Notes: generated by a model not told the origin, from the letters alone. Shown: positions 47,279 through 56,222, counted from the first letter of the stretch. The stretch: 64,000 nt of DNA from Thermoproteota archaeon (GCA_027492035.1 JAOZFT010000004.1:473249-537248), one strand, 5' to 3'. Translations and numbers: made by a program.

Positions 47279-47590
47279 CTACTCACCAAATTCCTCCACA
47301 ACTTTATCAATAGCTTTAACAGGGCATTCATGGAAACAAATTAAGCATCCTTTACACCATACATAATCAACTTCAACTTTTCCATCATCTCGAAGTTTTA
47401 TCGCTCTGTCTGGGCAGTAAGCCCAGCAAATTCTGCACCCTGTACATTTGTTTAAATCTACAACTGGCCTATATGTTCTCCAAAGACCTGTTTTACCACC
47501 AGCTCCTTCAGCGGGTTTAGATAATGGAGCAGGTGGGTATTCCTTCACTGATTTCAAACCCATTTCTTTATCTACCTCTACCTTCCTCAA
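47279..47590 (-). CDS. porD: Pyruvate ferredoxin oxidoreductase delta subunit
   Basis: Two-cluster ferredoxin subunit (103 aa) that relays electrons. It contains CTGCRICWAYCPD and CKGCLICFHECPV, each CxxCxxCxxxC(P), binding two [4Fe-4S] clusters. It overlaps porC by 4 bp and is followed by porA after 3 nt. Confidence 0.96.
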   Translation of the reverse strand: MRKVEVDKEMGLKSVKEYPPAPLSKPAEGAGGKTGLWRTYRPVVDLNKCTGCRICWAYCPDRAIKLRDDGKVEVDYVWCKGCLICFHECPVKAIDKVVEEFGE

Positions 47591-48174
47591 CTTAACTTTC
47601 TCGTTTCGTCATATGCTCTTTCAGCAGCTTCAATATTAAGTTTAAGGGCTTTAGGATTAAGTTTTTCACTAAAGTATTCCTCTATTCCTTTCGTTACACT
47701 TTCTAAACTGACAAGCTTAGAAGACTTAGCGACTGCGCCTGTCATGGGCATATTTACCACAGGGAAACCTGCAACTTGAAGGTTTAGATCTAAACAAATC
47801 TTAGTTGCATCTACAACCCATGTCTCCACTTCCCCTAATCCAAACTTTTCCTTCAAAATTTTTTCAGATAAATTGGTGTTAATTGTTAAAACTCCTCTCT
47901 CTTTCAAATTCTCGAACACATTAACCATTTTCAGAAGCCTTTGATCCAAAATAACAACGTAATCTGCTTTATAGATTAAACTGTGTATATAAATTTGGTT
48001 ATTAGAAATCCTGGTAAAAGCCTTTATAGGTGCACCTCTCCGTTCAGCGCCAAACAATGGAAAGGCTGTTGCATACTTACCTTCTAGAAAAGAGGCTAAA
48101 GCCAGAATTCTAGATGCTGTGACTCCTCCTTGACCTCCCCTTCCTAACCACATTATTTCTATTAAGTCATTCAT
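47587..48174 (-). CDS. porC: Pyruvate ferredoxin oxidoreductase gamma subunit
   Basis: Gamma subunit, about 195 aa, CoA-side partner of the enzyme. MWLGRGGQGGVTASRILALAS and FGAERRGAPIKAFTRIS are diagnostic. I prefer the ATG at 48174, which has an AAGGGG SD, over the track's TTG at 48192. First gene of the por operon. Confidence 0.95.
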   Translation of the reverse strand: MNDLIEIMWLGRGGQGGVTASRILALASFLEGKYATAFPLFGAERRGAPIKAFTRISNNQIYIHSLIYKADYVVILDQRLLKMVNVFENLKERGVLTINTNLSEKILKEKFGLGEVETWVVDATKICLDLNLQVAGFPVVNMPMTGAVAKSSKLVSLESVTKGIEEYFSEKLNPKALKLNIEAAERAYDETRKLS

Positions 48175-48354
48175 TTTTTTCCCCTTCTTCAAATTCTTTT
48201 TGGCCTAAATAAGAAAAAGGGATTGATTTTTTCCCAAATGAAGGGGTTTACCTTATATTTTAAAGTTTTTGTAAAAGAAATTTTCTTACCTCCGAGGCTA
48301 ATGTTTTTCTATTTTCCCTTTATGGAAAGGGTTTCCGAATGATTCATTCAGAAA

Positions 48355-48363
48355 ATATTTAAA
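48355..48363 (+). promoter_or_regulatory. TATA-like box for the membrane protein/winged-helix pair
   Basis: ATATTTAAA is centred about 42 nt before the ATG at 48401, predicting a start near 48386 and a short leader. The SD-like GGTGA (48388-48392) would sit just inside it. Confidence 0.45.
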
Positions 48364-48400
48364 CATAATTTTTTTTTTCCTTCTTTGGTGAACTTGAGCG

Positions 48401-49033
48401 ATGCTTGGTGCTCTACGTTTAGATTTGATTCTGGAATTAATCAGTGCAACTGTGAGTTTTTTAGTTGGTTATTTTTCTCTGAAAGCCTATAAAACAGTTG
48501 GAAACAAAAACTTACTCTACCTTTACTTCGGATTTATTATATTGGGTTTAGGTATGCTTTTCCGTGTAGTGTCACTAACTTTCCTTTTCGGAACTTTTAA
48601 GGCTTCAGAATTGTCTATTCCAGCCGTTAAAACACTCATAAATTACATGTCCCTAATTTACATTTTGTTGAAAATAATTTCGTACTGTTTTTTTGCATTT
48701 GTAGCGGTTGAACAAATAAAGGAGTCAAGTTTCTTACCCTTTGTTTTTTCACTCGCACCTGTCTTCATTTACCATGCACAATTAGAGCTTATTTCTTTTG
48801 TTTTAATTTGTTTCGTTGCTATTCAGTACCTTTTCAATTTCTTAAATAAGAGAAGCATGGATAGATTACTTGTGTTTCTAGGTTTTGCTTTCATCACTAT
48901 AAGCCACGTCTTCTTTGTTTTTACACCGGTAAGGACTAGTTTATTCATTTTTGGGCATGTATCCCAGTTTGTTGGTTTTATTTGTTTATTGATAATGCTT
49001 TTTAGGATAAGTGGAGTGGAAAAGGGTGCCTAA
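48401..49033 (+). CDS. Polytopic membrane protein, unknown
   Basis: A 210-residue protein with about seven hydrophobic segments from residue 8 onward (LELISATVSFLVGYF, YLYFGFIILGLGMLF, ILLKIISYCFFAFVAV, FVFSLAPVFIYH, ELISFVLICFVAIQYLF, LLVFLGFAFITISHVFFVF, LFIFGHVSQFVGFICLLIML). Polar loops are short, and I see no catalytic motif or cysteine pair. It overlaps the following winged-helix gene by up to 23 bp, an arrangement typical of membrane sensor plus regulator. Seven segments recall 7TM receptors, but that is only a count. Confidence 0.7.
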   Translation: MLGALRLDLILELISATVSFLVGYFSLKAYKTVGNKNLLYLYFGFIILGLGMLFRVVSLTFLFGTFKASELSIPAVKTLINYMSLIYILLKIISYCFFAFVAVEQIKESSFLPFVFSLAPVFIYHAQLELISFVLICFVAIQYLFNFLNKRSMDRLLVFLGFAFITISHVFFVFTPVRTSLFIFGHVSQFVGFICLLIMLFRISGVEKGA

Positions 49034-49310
49034 CAAAGCCAGATACCGTTCTAAGATAAGGATAATGGTTGACATCTTAAGGGTAGTACAGAAGGAAGGC
49101 GAAACAAGGGTTACAAAGATTCTTTATGGTGCAAATTTGTCTCATGACAGATTAAACAAGTACTTGGGTGAACTAATGAGCAGAGGATTAGTAACTTCTT
49201 TTGATCAGGAGGGATTAACCTTCTACTCCTTAACTGATAAAGGAAAAAGGTTTCTTTTTGAGTTTAGAAAATTTGAAAGATTTGCTGAAGCATTCGGTTT
49301 AGAAATATAG
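49011..49310 (+). CDS. Small winged-helix DNA-binding protein (HTH_45-like)
   Basis: A 99-residue archaeal winged helix: SKIRIMVDILRVVQKEGETRVTKILYGANLSHDRLNKYLGELMSRGLV followed by a wing, FYSLTDKGKRFLFEF. This fits the PhcModG/HTH_45 type often paired with membrane proteins. Two GTG starts are possible (49011 and 49026); the later one gives a shorter overlap with the membrane gene and has AAAAGG nearby. Coupled translation suggests it transmits or regulates something connected with its membrane partner. Confidence 0.83.
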   Translation: MEWKRVPNKARYRSKIRIMVDILRVVQKEGETRVTKILYGANLSHDRLNKYLGELMSRGLVTSFDQEGLTFYSLTDKGKRFLFEFRKFERFAEAFGLEI

Positions 49311-49345
49311 TTTGTTCAGAAAGGCCTTTATTTTTTCAATAGGTT

Positions 49346-49627
49346 TCAACCTTTTTCCTCATCCACAAACCTTATTAAAGGTTTTTTCTCCAGCCCAATG
49401 ATTTTTGCTCCAGGGTACTGCTTCTCAATGGCTTCCCTTAACTTCTCTTTATCAATGTTTCCTTGCGTTTTAACGTGAACTACTGGTTTACCCGTGCCGT
49501 CATAAGTTACAGAGATTGAGTAGCTTCCTCCCCCTTCAGTTAACTCTCCAATGCCCATATCTGAATCAAAGAATTCATCAAAACCGAAAAAATTGAGGAA
49601 ACCCTTCCTTTTCTTCTTTCCCTCCAT
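49346..49627 (-). CDS. Small conserved-looking archaeal protein, unknown
   Basis: A 93-residue acidic/basic protein beginning EGKKKRKGFLNFFGFDEFF, then a regular region SYSISVTYDGTGKPVVHVKTQGNIDKEKLREAIEKQYPGAKI and a closing LIRFVDEE. The middle predicts two beta strands and a helix, a compact alpha/beta domain. I think it belongs to a widespread archaeal hypothetical family but cannot name it. Its own promoter region is shared with the divergent HAD gene. Confidence 0.7.
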   Translation of the reverse strand: MEGKKKRKGFLNFFGFDEFFDSDMGIGELTEGGGSYSISVTYDGTGKPVVHVKTQGNIDKEKLREAIEKQYPGAKIIGLEKKPLIRFVDEEKG

Positions 49628-49783
49628 TACATCACCCTCCTTCCATCGGGAAAGGGAGGTAAAACTTTCTTCTTTTAAATATGGGTTAAAGTTTTTACTT
49701 TATGTAAAGAATACTCTCTACCAATTAAAATTTTTTGTCTCCATTTATTTGCAGCCCTATCTCTGTGAAGAGTTTGTGGGGTA

Positions 49784-50536
49784 TTGGTGGTGTGTCCAGT
49801 GATTAAAACTTTAACATTCGATTTATGGCAAACCTTATTTCTTTTCACGAGGGAATACGGGGATAAACTGCGGAGATTACGTTCAAAAAATTTACAAATA
49901 ACTTTGGGTAGGTATGGTTTCTCTGCCTCGGAAGCAGAAACAGTTTATAATTTGTTTAGGAAAGAAATGGAGAATAAGTGGCTTCTTGGTTTAGATTTAG
50001 CATCGGAGGAGAGATTCAACCTTTTTCTAAAGATTTTGAAGGGAAGGAAAGCTATAATTTGTGAAGAAGGACTATTTCAGGAGTTAGAGGGGGACATTGC
50101 ACTTCCCTTTATCCAAAATCCTCCTGAAATAGAAGAGAAAGCTGTATTTGTTTTGGAAAAATTGAAAAAGGAAAACTTCAAAATAGGTTTAGTTTCCAAC
50201 ACTGGTGAAACTGTTGGAAAAGCAATAAAGGAAGTTCTTGACGAAAAAGGCTTAATTAACTTCTTTGATGCCCTGATTTTCTCCGATGAAGTTAAGTATA
50301 GGAAACCTAAGAAAGAAATCTTTCTGTATGCATTGAAAAAATTAAATGTTTCACCTGAAGAAACTCTTCATGTAGGAGATGATTTAGGAACAGACATAGT
50401 TGGTGCAAAAAGTGTAGGCATGCAAACATGTCTTTTAAGAAGAAATAAAAATGTAGAAGCTGACCTCTTGAACATAAAACCTGATTTTACGATAGAAAAA
50501 TTGGCAGAGATTTTGGAAATTGTGGAAGTAACATGA
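49784..50536 (+). CDS. HAD-superfamily hydrolase
   Basis: Phosphatase-fold protein of 250 aa. Motif I is LTFDLWQTLFLF (D-L-W-Q-T, a dehalogenase-like form), motif II GLVSNTGET, motif III the Lys in VKYRKPKKEIF, and motif IV HVGDDLGTDIVGA. The cap region between motifs I and II is helical. Substrate unknown. It overlaps thg1 by four bases (ATGA), so the pair is co-translated, perhaps in tRNA or nucleotide handling; that link is a guess. Confidence 0.87.
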   Translation: MVVCPVIKTLTFDLWQTLFLFTREYGDKLRRLRSKNLQITLGRYGFSASEAETVYNLFRKEMENKWLLGLDLASEERFNLFLKILKGRKAIICEEGLFQELEGDIALPFIQNPPEIEEKAVFVLEKLKKENFKIGLVSNTGETVGKAIKEVLDEKGLINFFDALIFSDEVKYRKPKKEIFLYALKKLNVSPEETLHVGDDLGTDIVGAKSVGMQTCLLRRNKNVEADLLNIKPDFTIEKLAEILEIVEVT

Positions 50537-51333
50537 TAAAGGCGTTAACCATGAAAAATAACAATTCAGGCTTATTTAAAAGATTTAAAGGCTTTAAAAA
50601 CCACGAAATATTCCAAGACTTAAAAATACCTGGAAACATTTACTTCTTTGTTCGATGTGACGGAAGGAACTTCAAAAAACTCCTTAATGAATTAGGTTTC
50701 AGAAAACCTTTTGATGAAGATTTTATGAGAAAAATGGTTGAAACAGCTAAGGAAGTTTTCAGGGCAGGCTTCAACCCCCTCATAACTTATTTATTCTCTG
50801 ACGAAATAAATTTCCTTTTCTACAACCCCCCTTTCAAGGGGAGGCTTGAGAAATTAAACTCAATTATTCCAAGCATTTTGAGTAGCAAATTAGCCCTTCT
50901 TCTGAAAGAAAGAAATAATGAACCAATAGCTTTTGATGCGCGCCTAATCTTACTTGATAAAACAGAAATTATTAAGTACCTAAATTGGAGACAGAAAGAA
51001 GCATGGAGAAACCATAACAATAGTTACGCATTTTATCTCCTTCTTAGAAAGGGGTACACTAAAAAAGATGCCTCGAAAAAACTTCACAAACTAAAAACAG
51101 CTCAACTTCATGAACTTGTTTTTAATGAAGGGATAAACCTTGCAGAAACTCCGACTTGGCAACGGAAAGGGGTTTTAATTTACAAAAGAAAAGTAAGGAA
51201 GCAAGGTTTCAATCCTCTACTAAGAAAAAAGGTGGAGGTTGAACGTAAAATTGTATATGTAGAATTCAATCCTCCCCTTTTCGGCAGCGAAGAAGGATCA
51301 AACTTAATAAATTCAATTGTTTCATCTCCTTAA
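50533..51333 (+). CDS. thg1: tRNA(His) guanylyltransferase, Thg1/TLP family
   Basis: Reverse (3'-5') nucleotidyl transferase that adds or repairs the 5' end of tRNAs. FVRCDGRNFKKLLNELGF carries the first metal ligands, YLFSDEINFLFYNPPFKGR the second pair, and KYLNWRQKEAWRNHNNSYAFYLLL matches the finger region. Length 266 aa is normal. Archaeal members are often TLPs that work on template-dependent repair, and which activity applies cannot be read here. Coupled to the HAD gene. Confidence 0.93.
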   Translation: MIKALTMKNNNSGLFKRFKGFKNHEIFQDLKIPGNIYFFVRCDGRNFKKLLNELGFRKPFDEDFMRKMVETAKEVFRAGFNPLITYLFSDEINFLFYNPPFKGRLEKLNSIIPSILSSKLALLLKERNNEPIAFDARLILLDKTEIIKYLNWRQKEAWRNHNNSYAFYLLLRKGYTKKDASKKLHKLKTAQLHELVFNEGINLAETPTWQRKGVLIYKRKVRKQGFNPLLRKKVEVERKIVYVEFNPPLFGSEEGSNLINSIVSSP

Positions 51334-51368
51334 CTTCAAAATCTAAAAAAGGGTGGAGGAAGGAGGTT

Positions 51369-52019
51369 TTGAGCATTAAAACAAGAATTATCGATTACTA
51401 TCTCACCTTTTTACATCAGTTTCAACCTAGGAGAACGGTTAAAATTTTGGGGAGAAAATTTATTGTATGCCCAAAAGTTTTCAGTCCCACAGGAGTAGTT
51501 TCTACAAGTTTCTTCATTAAACACATGAGAATAAAGGAGACAGATGTAGTAGCGGAAATAGGTTGCGGAGCAGGTGTCCTTTCAGTTTTTGCAGCCTTAA
51601 AAGCAAGAAAAGTTTTCGCTACGGACATAAATCCCTACGCTGTAAAATGCACGAAAATAAATGCTGAAATAAACTTTGTTAATGTTCATGTGAAACTCGG
51701 AGACCTGTTTACCCCCCTCCCTTCAAAGCTTAGATTCACCGTAGTAATAACCAATCCCCCTTATCTCCCACTTAGGCCGTTAACCTTGTTAGAGAAAGCA
51801 TGGTGCGGTGGGGAAAAACTAAATTTCTTAGAAAAATTTTTTAAGGAGGCACCTAAACATTTAAGCAAAAACGGAAACATACAATTTACAGCTTCAACTC
51901 TTTCCGGCATAGAAAGAGTTAAGGAATTACTGAGGAAGAGAAACTTTTCATATTCCATAATAGCTAAAACAAAAACACCTATCGATGAAATATACTTTTT
52001 TAAAGCATGGAGGAAATAA
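51369..52019 (+). CDS. HemK2/PrmC-like protein or RNA methyltransferase
   Basis: Class I SAM methyltransferase of 216 aa. The SAM motif is VVAEIGCGAGVLSVFAA, with ATDINPYAV after it and the amide-nitrogen methylation motif TNPPYLPL, as in glutamine methyltransferases of release factors (Mtq2/HemK2). Start is TTG, SD GGAGGAAGGAGG before it. Archaeal HemK2 modifies aRF1, but this copy could have another target. It follows thg1 by 35 nt. Confidence 0.85.
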   Translation: MSIKTRIIDYYLTFLHQFQPRRTVKILGRKFIVCPKVFSPTGVVSTSFFIKHMRIKETDVVAEIGCGAGVLSVFAALKARKVFATDINPYAVKCTKINAEINFVNVHVKLGDLFTPLPSKLRFTVVITNPPYLPLRPLTLLEKAWCGGEKLNFLEKFFKEAPKHLSKNGNIQFTASTLSGIERVKELLRKRNFSYSIIAKTKTPIDEIYFFKAWRK

Positions 52020-52106
52020 AGAAGTTTTAAAGCTTTGCAGTGGAAGTATGGTACATTTAAAAACTTAAAATTTAAAAGAAGTAAAGAAGGGTGTGCGTGG
52101 CTGAAA

Positions 52107-52559
52107 ATGGAAAAATATGAAATAATAAGTATTCCCATTATAGTTGCTTTAACAATGCTTGGTTCACCTTTTCTAGGCGTCTTTGCAGCAGGTTTCTTAA
52201 TAGGTTTCGCCGGAAGAAGAGAAAATAAAATAAAAAACATCTTCTCTTCAATGTATCGTTCCTTTTTCTTCAGCACAATAGGTGCTGTTTGTTCAGTAGC
52301 TGTAGTGGGTGGTGCACTGTACATCAGTTTATTCATAATTGAAACAGTGAGGCTTTACCTCAGCATACCCCCCATTACTTTAGGGACTTTACCTCTAACA
52401 AAATTTTTCCTTGTTTCCTTTTTATCAGTGTCTATTATTTTAATGCTTCTGTCAGGAATAATTGGAGGACTAGGTGGAGCATTAGGTTTTTATGCCTCCA
52501 ATTACCTACTTTCACCTATCGAACACAATCCGGAAAAGGAAGAAAACACCTCAGACTAA
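52107..52559 (+). CDS. Small polytopic membrane protein, unknown
   Basis: About 150 residues with four hydrophobic segments: IISIPIIVALTMLGSPFLGVFAAGFLIGFAG, FFSTIGAVCSVAVVGGALYISLFII, TKFFLVSFLSVSIILMLLSGII and GGLGGALGFYASNYLL. No catalytic residues are evident. I prefer ATG at 52107, because the extra 24 residues of the track's TTG start (52035) look like untranslated sequence, although the stop-to-start gap then grows to 87 nt. It may sit in the thg1 operon. Confidence 0.65.
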   Translation: MEKYEIISIPIIVALTMLGSPFLGVFAAGFLIGFAGRRENKIKNIFSSMYRSFFFSTIGAVCSVAVVGGALYISLFIIETVRLYLSIPPITLGTLPLTKFFLVSFLSVSIILMLLSGIIGGLGGALGFYASNYLLSPIEHNPEKEENTSD

Positions 52560-52631
52560 AAACTTAATAATGCAGAGAAGTTTTCCTTTTTTTAAAAAAA
52601 GAAGAAGTGTAAATGAATGGAGTAAAGTAAA

Positions 52632-53756
52632 ATGTTAGTTTCTGATTTCCCAAAAAGAAAAGTACATAGAATAAATGGAAATAACACAGTTTCTGAAGCT
52701 ATAAGTTTAATGGAGAAAACGAGCCCAAGGGCACTTTTTGTTTTCGAAAACAAAACATTTAAGGGAGTTGTGACTCAAAAAGAACTTTTGGGGATAGTTA
52801 AACCCCATAAAACAAAAATTTCAGCTGTTTATAGGTCATCTCCAAAACTAAGCCCCTCCACCACGGTAGAAGAAGCAGCAAGGCTAATGGTGGAAAACGA
52901 CTTAGAGGTCTTACCATTAATGAAAAATAAACAAATAACTGGTGCAGTAGTCATTGATGACGTCTTAAAAGCCTTGGTGAAAGGAGAATTCCAAAGAGTG
53001 AAAATAAAGGAAATAGGGGAAAAAGAAGTTGTAACGGTAAATCCTCAAGATAAACTAATGAAGGCTTATGAAATGTTTAAAAAGTACCATTTCTCATGTT
53101 TACCGGTCACAAAAAACAAAAAATTAGTTGGGATCATAATCTACGACACTATTGCTCAAATATTCGGCAAGCCTCAATCAAGGCTTTCCTTCGGTGAATT
53201 TACAGGAGAAAAAATAAAACCTCTAGAAACACCTATCTTTTCAATTATAGATCCTGTCACAGCAACTAGTACAGGAGAATCCACTTTGAAAGAAGCAATA
53301 GATACAATGTTAAAAAATCACATTTCCCATTTAGTAATCACAGACACAAAGGGGAAAGTGCAAGGTATATTAACGAAAAAGGACGTGCTACGTTACATCT
53401 TAGCTAAGAAAGAAAAAAGGAAACTGAGAATCCAGTTTTCAGGGGACGTTGATAAAATAGAAGATTTACAAAAAGAAGAAGCGAAGTCTCTAGTGGAAAA
53501 ATTAAATACGAAAATAGGTGTCGAGCCAGGGAGCACAATGTTTGTAAATGTTAAAGTTAGAGGAACAAATGAAAACCCGCAATTCATTGTTAAACTAAGG
53601 CTTTCAACACCTAAATCAAGAATATCGGCCGAAGAAGTAAATTGGGCTTTTGACACAGCTTTTGAAACAGCTTTAAGCCGTATTGAAAGACAAGTACTGA
53701 AAAAATTAGGGAAGGAAAGAACTCTACATAGGCAAGAAACAAAAAGATATGTTTAA
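52632..53756 (+). CDS. Four-CBS-domain protein with an extra C-terminal domain
   Basis: A 374-residue cytoplasmic protein. Two Bateman modules (four CBS motifs) occupy residues 1 to about 265 (NTVSEAISLME, TTVEEAARLMVENDLEVLPLM, DKLMKAYEMFKKYHFSCLPV, STLKEAIDTMLKNHISHLVI). CBS pairs bind adenine nucleotides such as ATP, AMP or SAM. Residues about 272-374 form a separate domain, LRIQFSGDVDKIEDLQKEEAKSLVEKL, FVNVKVRGTNENPQFIVKLRLSTP and a long helix, which resembles an alpha/beta HPF/RaiA-like fold. The HPF resemblance is inference from pattern only. Confidence 0.85.
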   Translation: MLVSDFPKRKVHRINGNNTVSEAISLMEKTSPRALFVFENKTFKGVVTQKELLGIVKPHKTKISAVYRSSPKLSPSTTVEEAARLMVENDLEVLPLMKNKQITGAVVIDDVLKALVKGEFQRVKIKEIGEKEVVTVNPQDKLMKAYEMFKKYHFSCLPVTKNKKLVGIIIYDTIAQIFGKPQSRLSFGEFTGEKIKPLETPIFSIIDPVTATSTGESTLKEAIDTMLKNHISHLVITDTKGKVQGILTKKDVLRYILAKKEKRKLRIQFSGDVDKIEDLQKEEAKSLVEKLNTKIGVEPGSTMFVNVKVRGTNENPQFIVKLRLSTPKSRISAEEVNWAFDTAFETALSRIERQVLKKLGKERTLHRQETKRYV

Positions 53757-53789
53757 CAACCCAAAACTTAGGAGGAAGGTGTTTCCCAC

Positions 53790-54977
53790 TTGTCAAGTAA
53801 AGAAAACTATGAATTGAAACTTTTAAGTAAACTTGTTGAGTTTGACACAAACTCCATAGAAAAAAATTATGTTGAATGCTCTAAATTTATTGCTAAAGAG
53901 CTTGAAAGAATAGATTTAGAGACAGAAGTGATAGATCCACGTGAAAAGGGGGAAAGCAAGGTAACTATCCCAAACATTGTTTCAAGAATAAATGTTGGAG
54001 CTGAAAAAACAGTGGCAATAGCGGTACATTACGACGTGGTTCCAGCTGAAGGAAAATGGAAATATCCCCCCTTTAAATTAACAGTGGAAAACGGAAAAGC
54101 TTATGGAAGAGGTGCTTCAGATGATAAAGGATCAATTGCCGCTTTGATTGCAGCCATTAAAGAAATAAACTTAAAGAAACTAAAATATAACGTGGTAATG
54201 TTAGTAACAGCTGAAGAAGAAGTTGGAGGGAAACTGGGTTTAGGTTACACACTAAAAAACTTGAAAGAAAAAATAGATTACGCCATTATACTTGACGCAA
54301 GTCCCTTATTCGTCAGTGTAGGAGCCAGTGGAATAATATGGGGCAAAATATTGGTTAAAGGTAGAGGAGGACATGCCGGTTATCCCTTCAAAGCCGACAA
54401 TCCAATAATGAAGGCTTCAAAAATAATTCTTAAACTTGAAAAATACAGAGAAAAAATTGCTAAAAAGAAAAGTAAAATCAAAGCTCCACCTGGTACCCCA
54501 TCCAGAAACCTTTACCCTAGATTCACCGTAACAATGGTTAAGGCATGGGAGAAAGAGAATGTTATTCCTTCAACATGTGAACTTCGATTTGACAGGAGAT
54601 TAATACCTGAAGAAAGGAAAGAAGAAGTAGTTAAGGAATTAGAGCAAGAAATAAATAAAATAGGCAATGAATTAAATGTTGAGGCAGAATTCACAGTTTT
54701 AAGCAAAGGAAACGGTTACGCTACAGACCCAAACCTTTCTTTCGTTAAAGAATTTAAGGGAGTAGTGGAAAAGGTAACAGGTGAAAAAATTCCACTTTGC
54801 GGTGAACTAGGGGGAAATGATGGACATTTCTTTGCTAAAAGGAAGATTCCAGTGATATGTTTTGGAAACATTAGGCCCAGCAATAACATTCACACAGTGA
54901 ACGAACACGTAAACCTTTCTGATCTTAAACTCGTGAAAAACGTGATCATAAACTTCCTTCAGCTAAAAACACTTTAA
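53790..54977 (+). CDS. M20-family zinc metallopeptidase or deacylase
   Basis: Two-metal amidohydrolase of the ArgE/DapE/CPG2 family. Metal ligands are in AVHYDVVPA (His-Asp, around residue 75), GRGASDDKGS (Asp), VTAEEEVGG (Glu-Glu), and the C-terminal NNIHTVNEHVNL (His). The dimerisation domain carries GRGGHAGYP. Length 395 aa is normal. TTG start with the SD GGAGGAAGGTG. The substrate (di-/tripeptide, N-acyl amino acid, LysW-type) is not determinable. Confidence 0.9.
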   Translation: MSSKENYELKLLSKLVEFDTNSIEKNYVECSKFIAKELERIDLETEVIDPREKGESKVTIPNIVSRINVGAEKTVAIAVHYDVVPAEGKWKYPPFKLTVENGKAYGRGASDDKGSIAALIAAIKEINLKKLKYNVVMLVTAEEEVGGKLGLGYTLKNLKEKIDYAIILDASPLFVSVGASGIIWGKILVKGRGGHAGYPFKADNPIMKASKIILKLEKYREKIAKKKSKIKAPPGTPSRNLYPRFTVTMVKAWEKENVIPSTCELRFDRRLIPEERKEEVVKELEQEINKIGNELNVEAEFTVLSKGNGYATDPNLSFVKEFKGVVEKVTGEKIPLCGELGGNDGHFFAKRKIPVICFGNIRPSNNIHTVNEHVNLSDLKLVKNVIINFLQLKTL

Positions 54978-55445
54978 TTTGGTACATTTCAACATTTATG
55001 TGTCATGAGCACTTAAGAATTCATACATCCTTTACACTCTCTCTTAATTAACCTATGTCCCCCTTTGTTTCAATTCTCCCTTGAACTTTTCGCTTCTTGC
55101 CCACATCTGGAGATATCTGGCACTAGCGCTAAAGACTCATAACTCCCTTTTTTCCGTAATCCTCTTCATCAAAAAATCAATATAAGCCAATATAAATCCA
55201 CCATGAAACACCTGCAGAAACTTACTAATTCTGAAACTGTTTCTTTGCCCTTCTCACTTGCACTCCATCCACTTTTAAAGTTTTTGAAACATTCCTCCTT
55301 GATTACTTGATGTTACAGGATGGTTTGTGTTTAAAAAGATCTGCAGAAAACATTCTAAATTTACGAAAAATTGAAAAACATGTTCATTCTACTTAAGAAG
55401 AATAATTTCTTAGAGAAATGCAAAGAAGAAGTAAGAAGTGATGTT
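54978..55445. other. Intergenic stretch of up to 468 bp without a confident gene
   Basis: Lies between the peptidase and the ABC ATPase. On the minus strand, pieces of plausible coding text (for example FLMKRITEKREL and YLQMWARSEKFKGELKQ) occur in one frame, interrupted by stops, so it may be a decayed gene, but the similarity to coding sequence is subjective. Near 55330 a TTTAAAAAG element could serve the ABC operon. Confidence 0.4.
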
Positions 55446-56201
55446 ATGTCCTATGCAATAGAGGTCAGGGATCTAACAAGGAAATATGGGGAACTTGTGG
55501 CGGTTGATCATATCAGCTTTCAAGTTGAAGAAGGGGAGCTGTTCGGTTTTCTAGGTCCTAATGGGGCAGGGAAAACCACAACCATTAAAATACTTACGGG
55601 CATCATAAAACCCACTTCTGGCTCCGCCAAAATCTACGGTTATGATTTATTAGAAAACCCGTTGAAAGTAAAGAGTATCATAGGTTACACACCAGAATAC
55701 CCAATCCTCTACGATACATTAACAGCTAGGGAGTTCCTAGATTTCGTGGCAGCTCTTCACAATGTGCCTCGAACACATAGAGCTGAGAGGGTTCAGGAGA
55801 TAATCGACCTCTTTGGGTTAACAGATGAGGCGGATCAACAATTGAAAAGTTTCTCAAAGGGGATGAAGAGAAAAGTAACTTTAGCAGCTGCTTTCATTCA
55901 TAGACCCAAGCTTGTTTTTTTGGATGAACCAACAATGGGTCTAGATGCCAAAACAGCTCGCTTTATTAAGGATTTATTGAAGGAATTTGTAAAGCTGGGT
56001 AAAACCGTCTTTATGACCACTCATGTGTTAGAGATAGCTGAAAAAATTTGTGAAAAAGTTGCAATAATAAATAGGGGGAAGATAATCGCTATAGGCACCC
56101 TAAATGAGCTTAGAGCAAAAGAAAAACTTTATAGTTTGGAAGATATATTCCTTAAATTGACTGGAAGCCTTGAAGAGAAAGACTTAGCTAAATATCTTTA
56201 A
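55446..56201 (+). CDS. ABC transporter ATP-binding protein
   Basis: ATPase of an ABC-2-type exporter. Walker A is GPNGAGKTTTIKIL, the Q-loop precedes EYPILYDTLTA, the signature is SFSKGMKRK (a common export-type variant of LSGGQ), Walker B LVFLDEPTMGLD, and the H-loop THVLEIAE. I prefer the ATG at 55446 (MSYAIEVRDLTRKYGEL); the track's TTG adds 25 residues that do not resemble the family. It precedes the permease by 21 nt. Confidence 0.92.
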   Translation: MSYAIEVRDLTRKYGELVAVDHISFQVEEGELFGFLGPNGAGKTTTIKILTGIIKPTSGSAKIYGYDLLENPLKVKSIIGYTPEYPILYDTLTAREFLDFVAALHNVPRTHRAERVQEIIDLFGLTDEADQQLKSFSKGMKRKVTLAAAFIHRPKLVFLDEPTMGLDAKTARFIKDLLKEFVKLGKTVFMTTHVLEIAEKICEKVAIINRGKIIAIGTLNELRAKEKLYSLEDIFLKLTGSLEEKDLAKYL

Positions 56202-56222
56202 AAAAAGGCGCAGGCGGGATAA

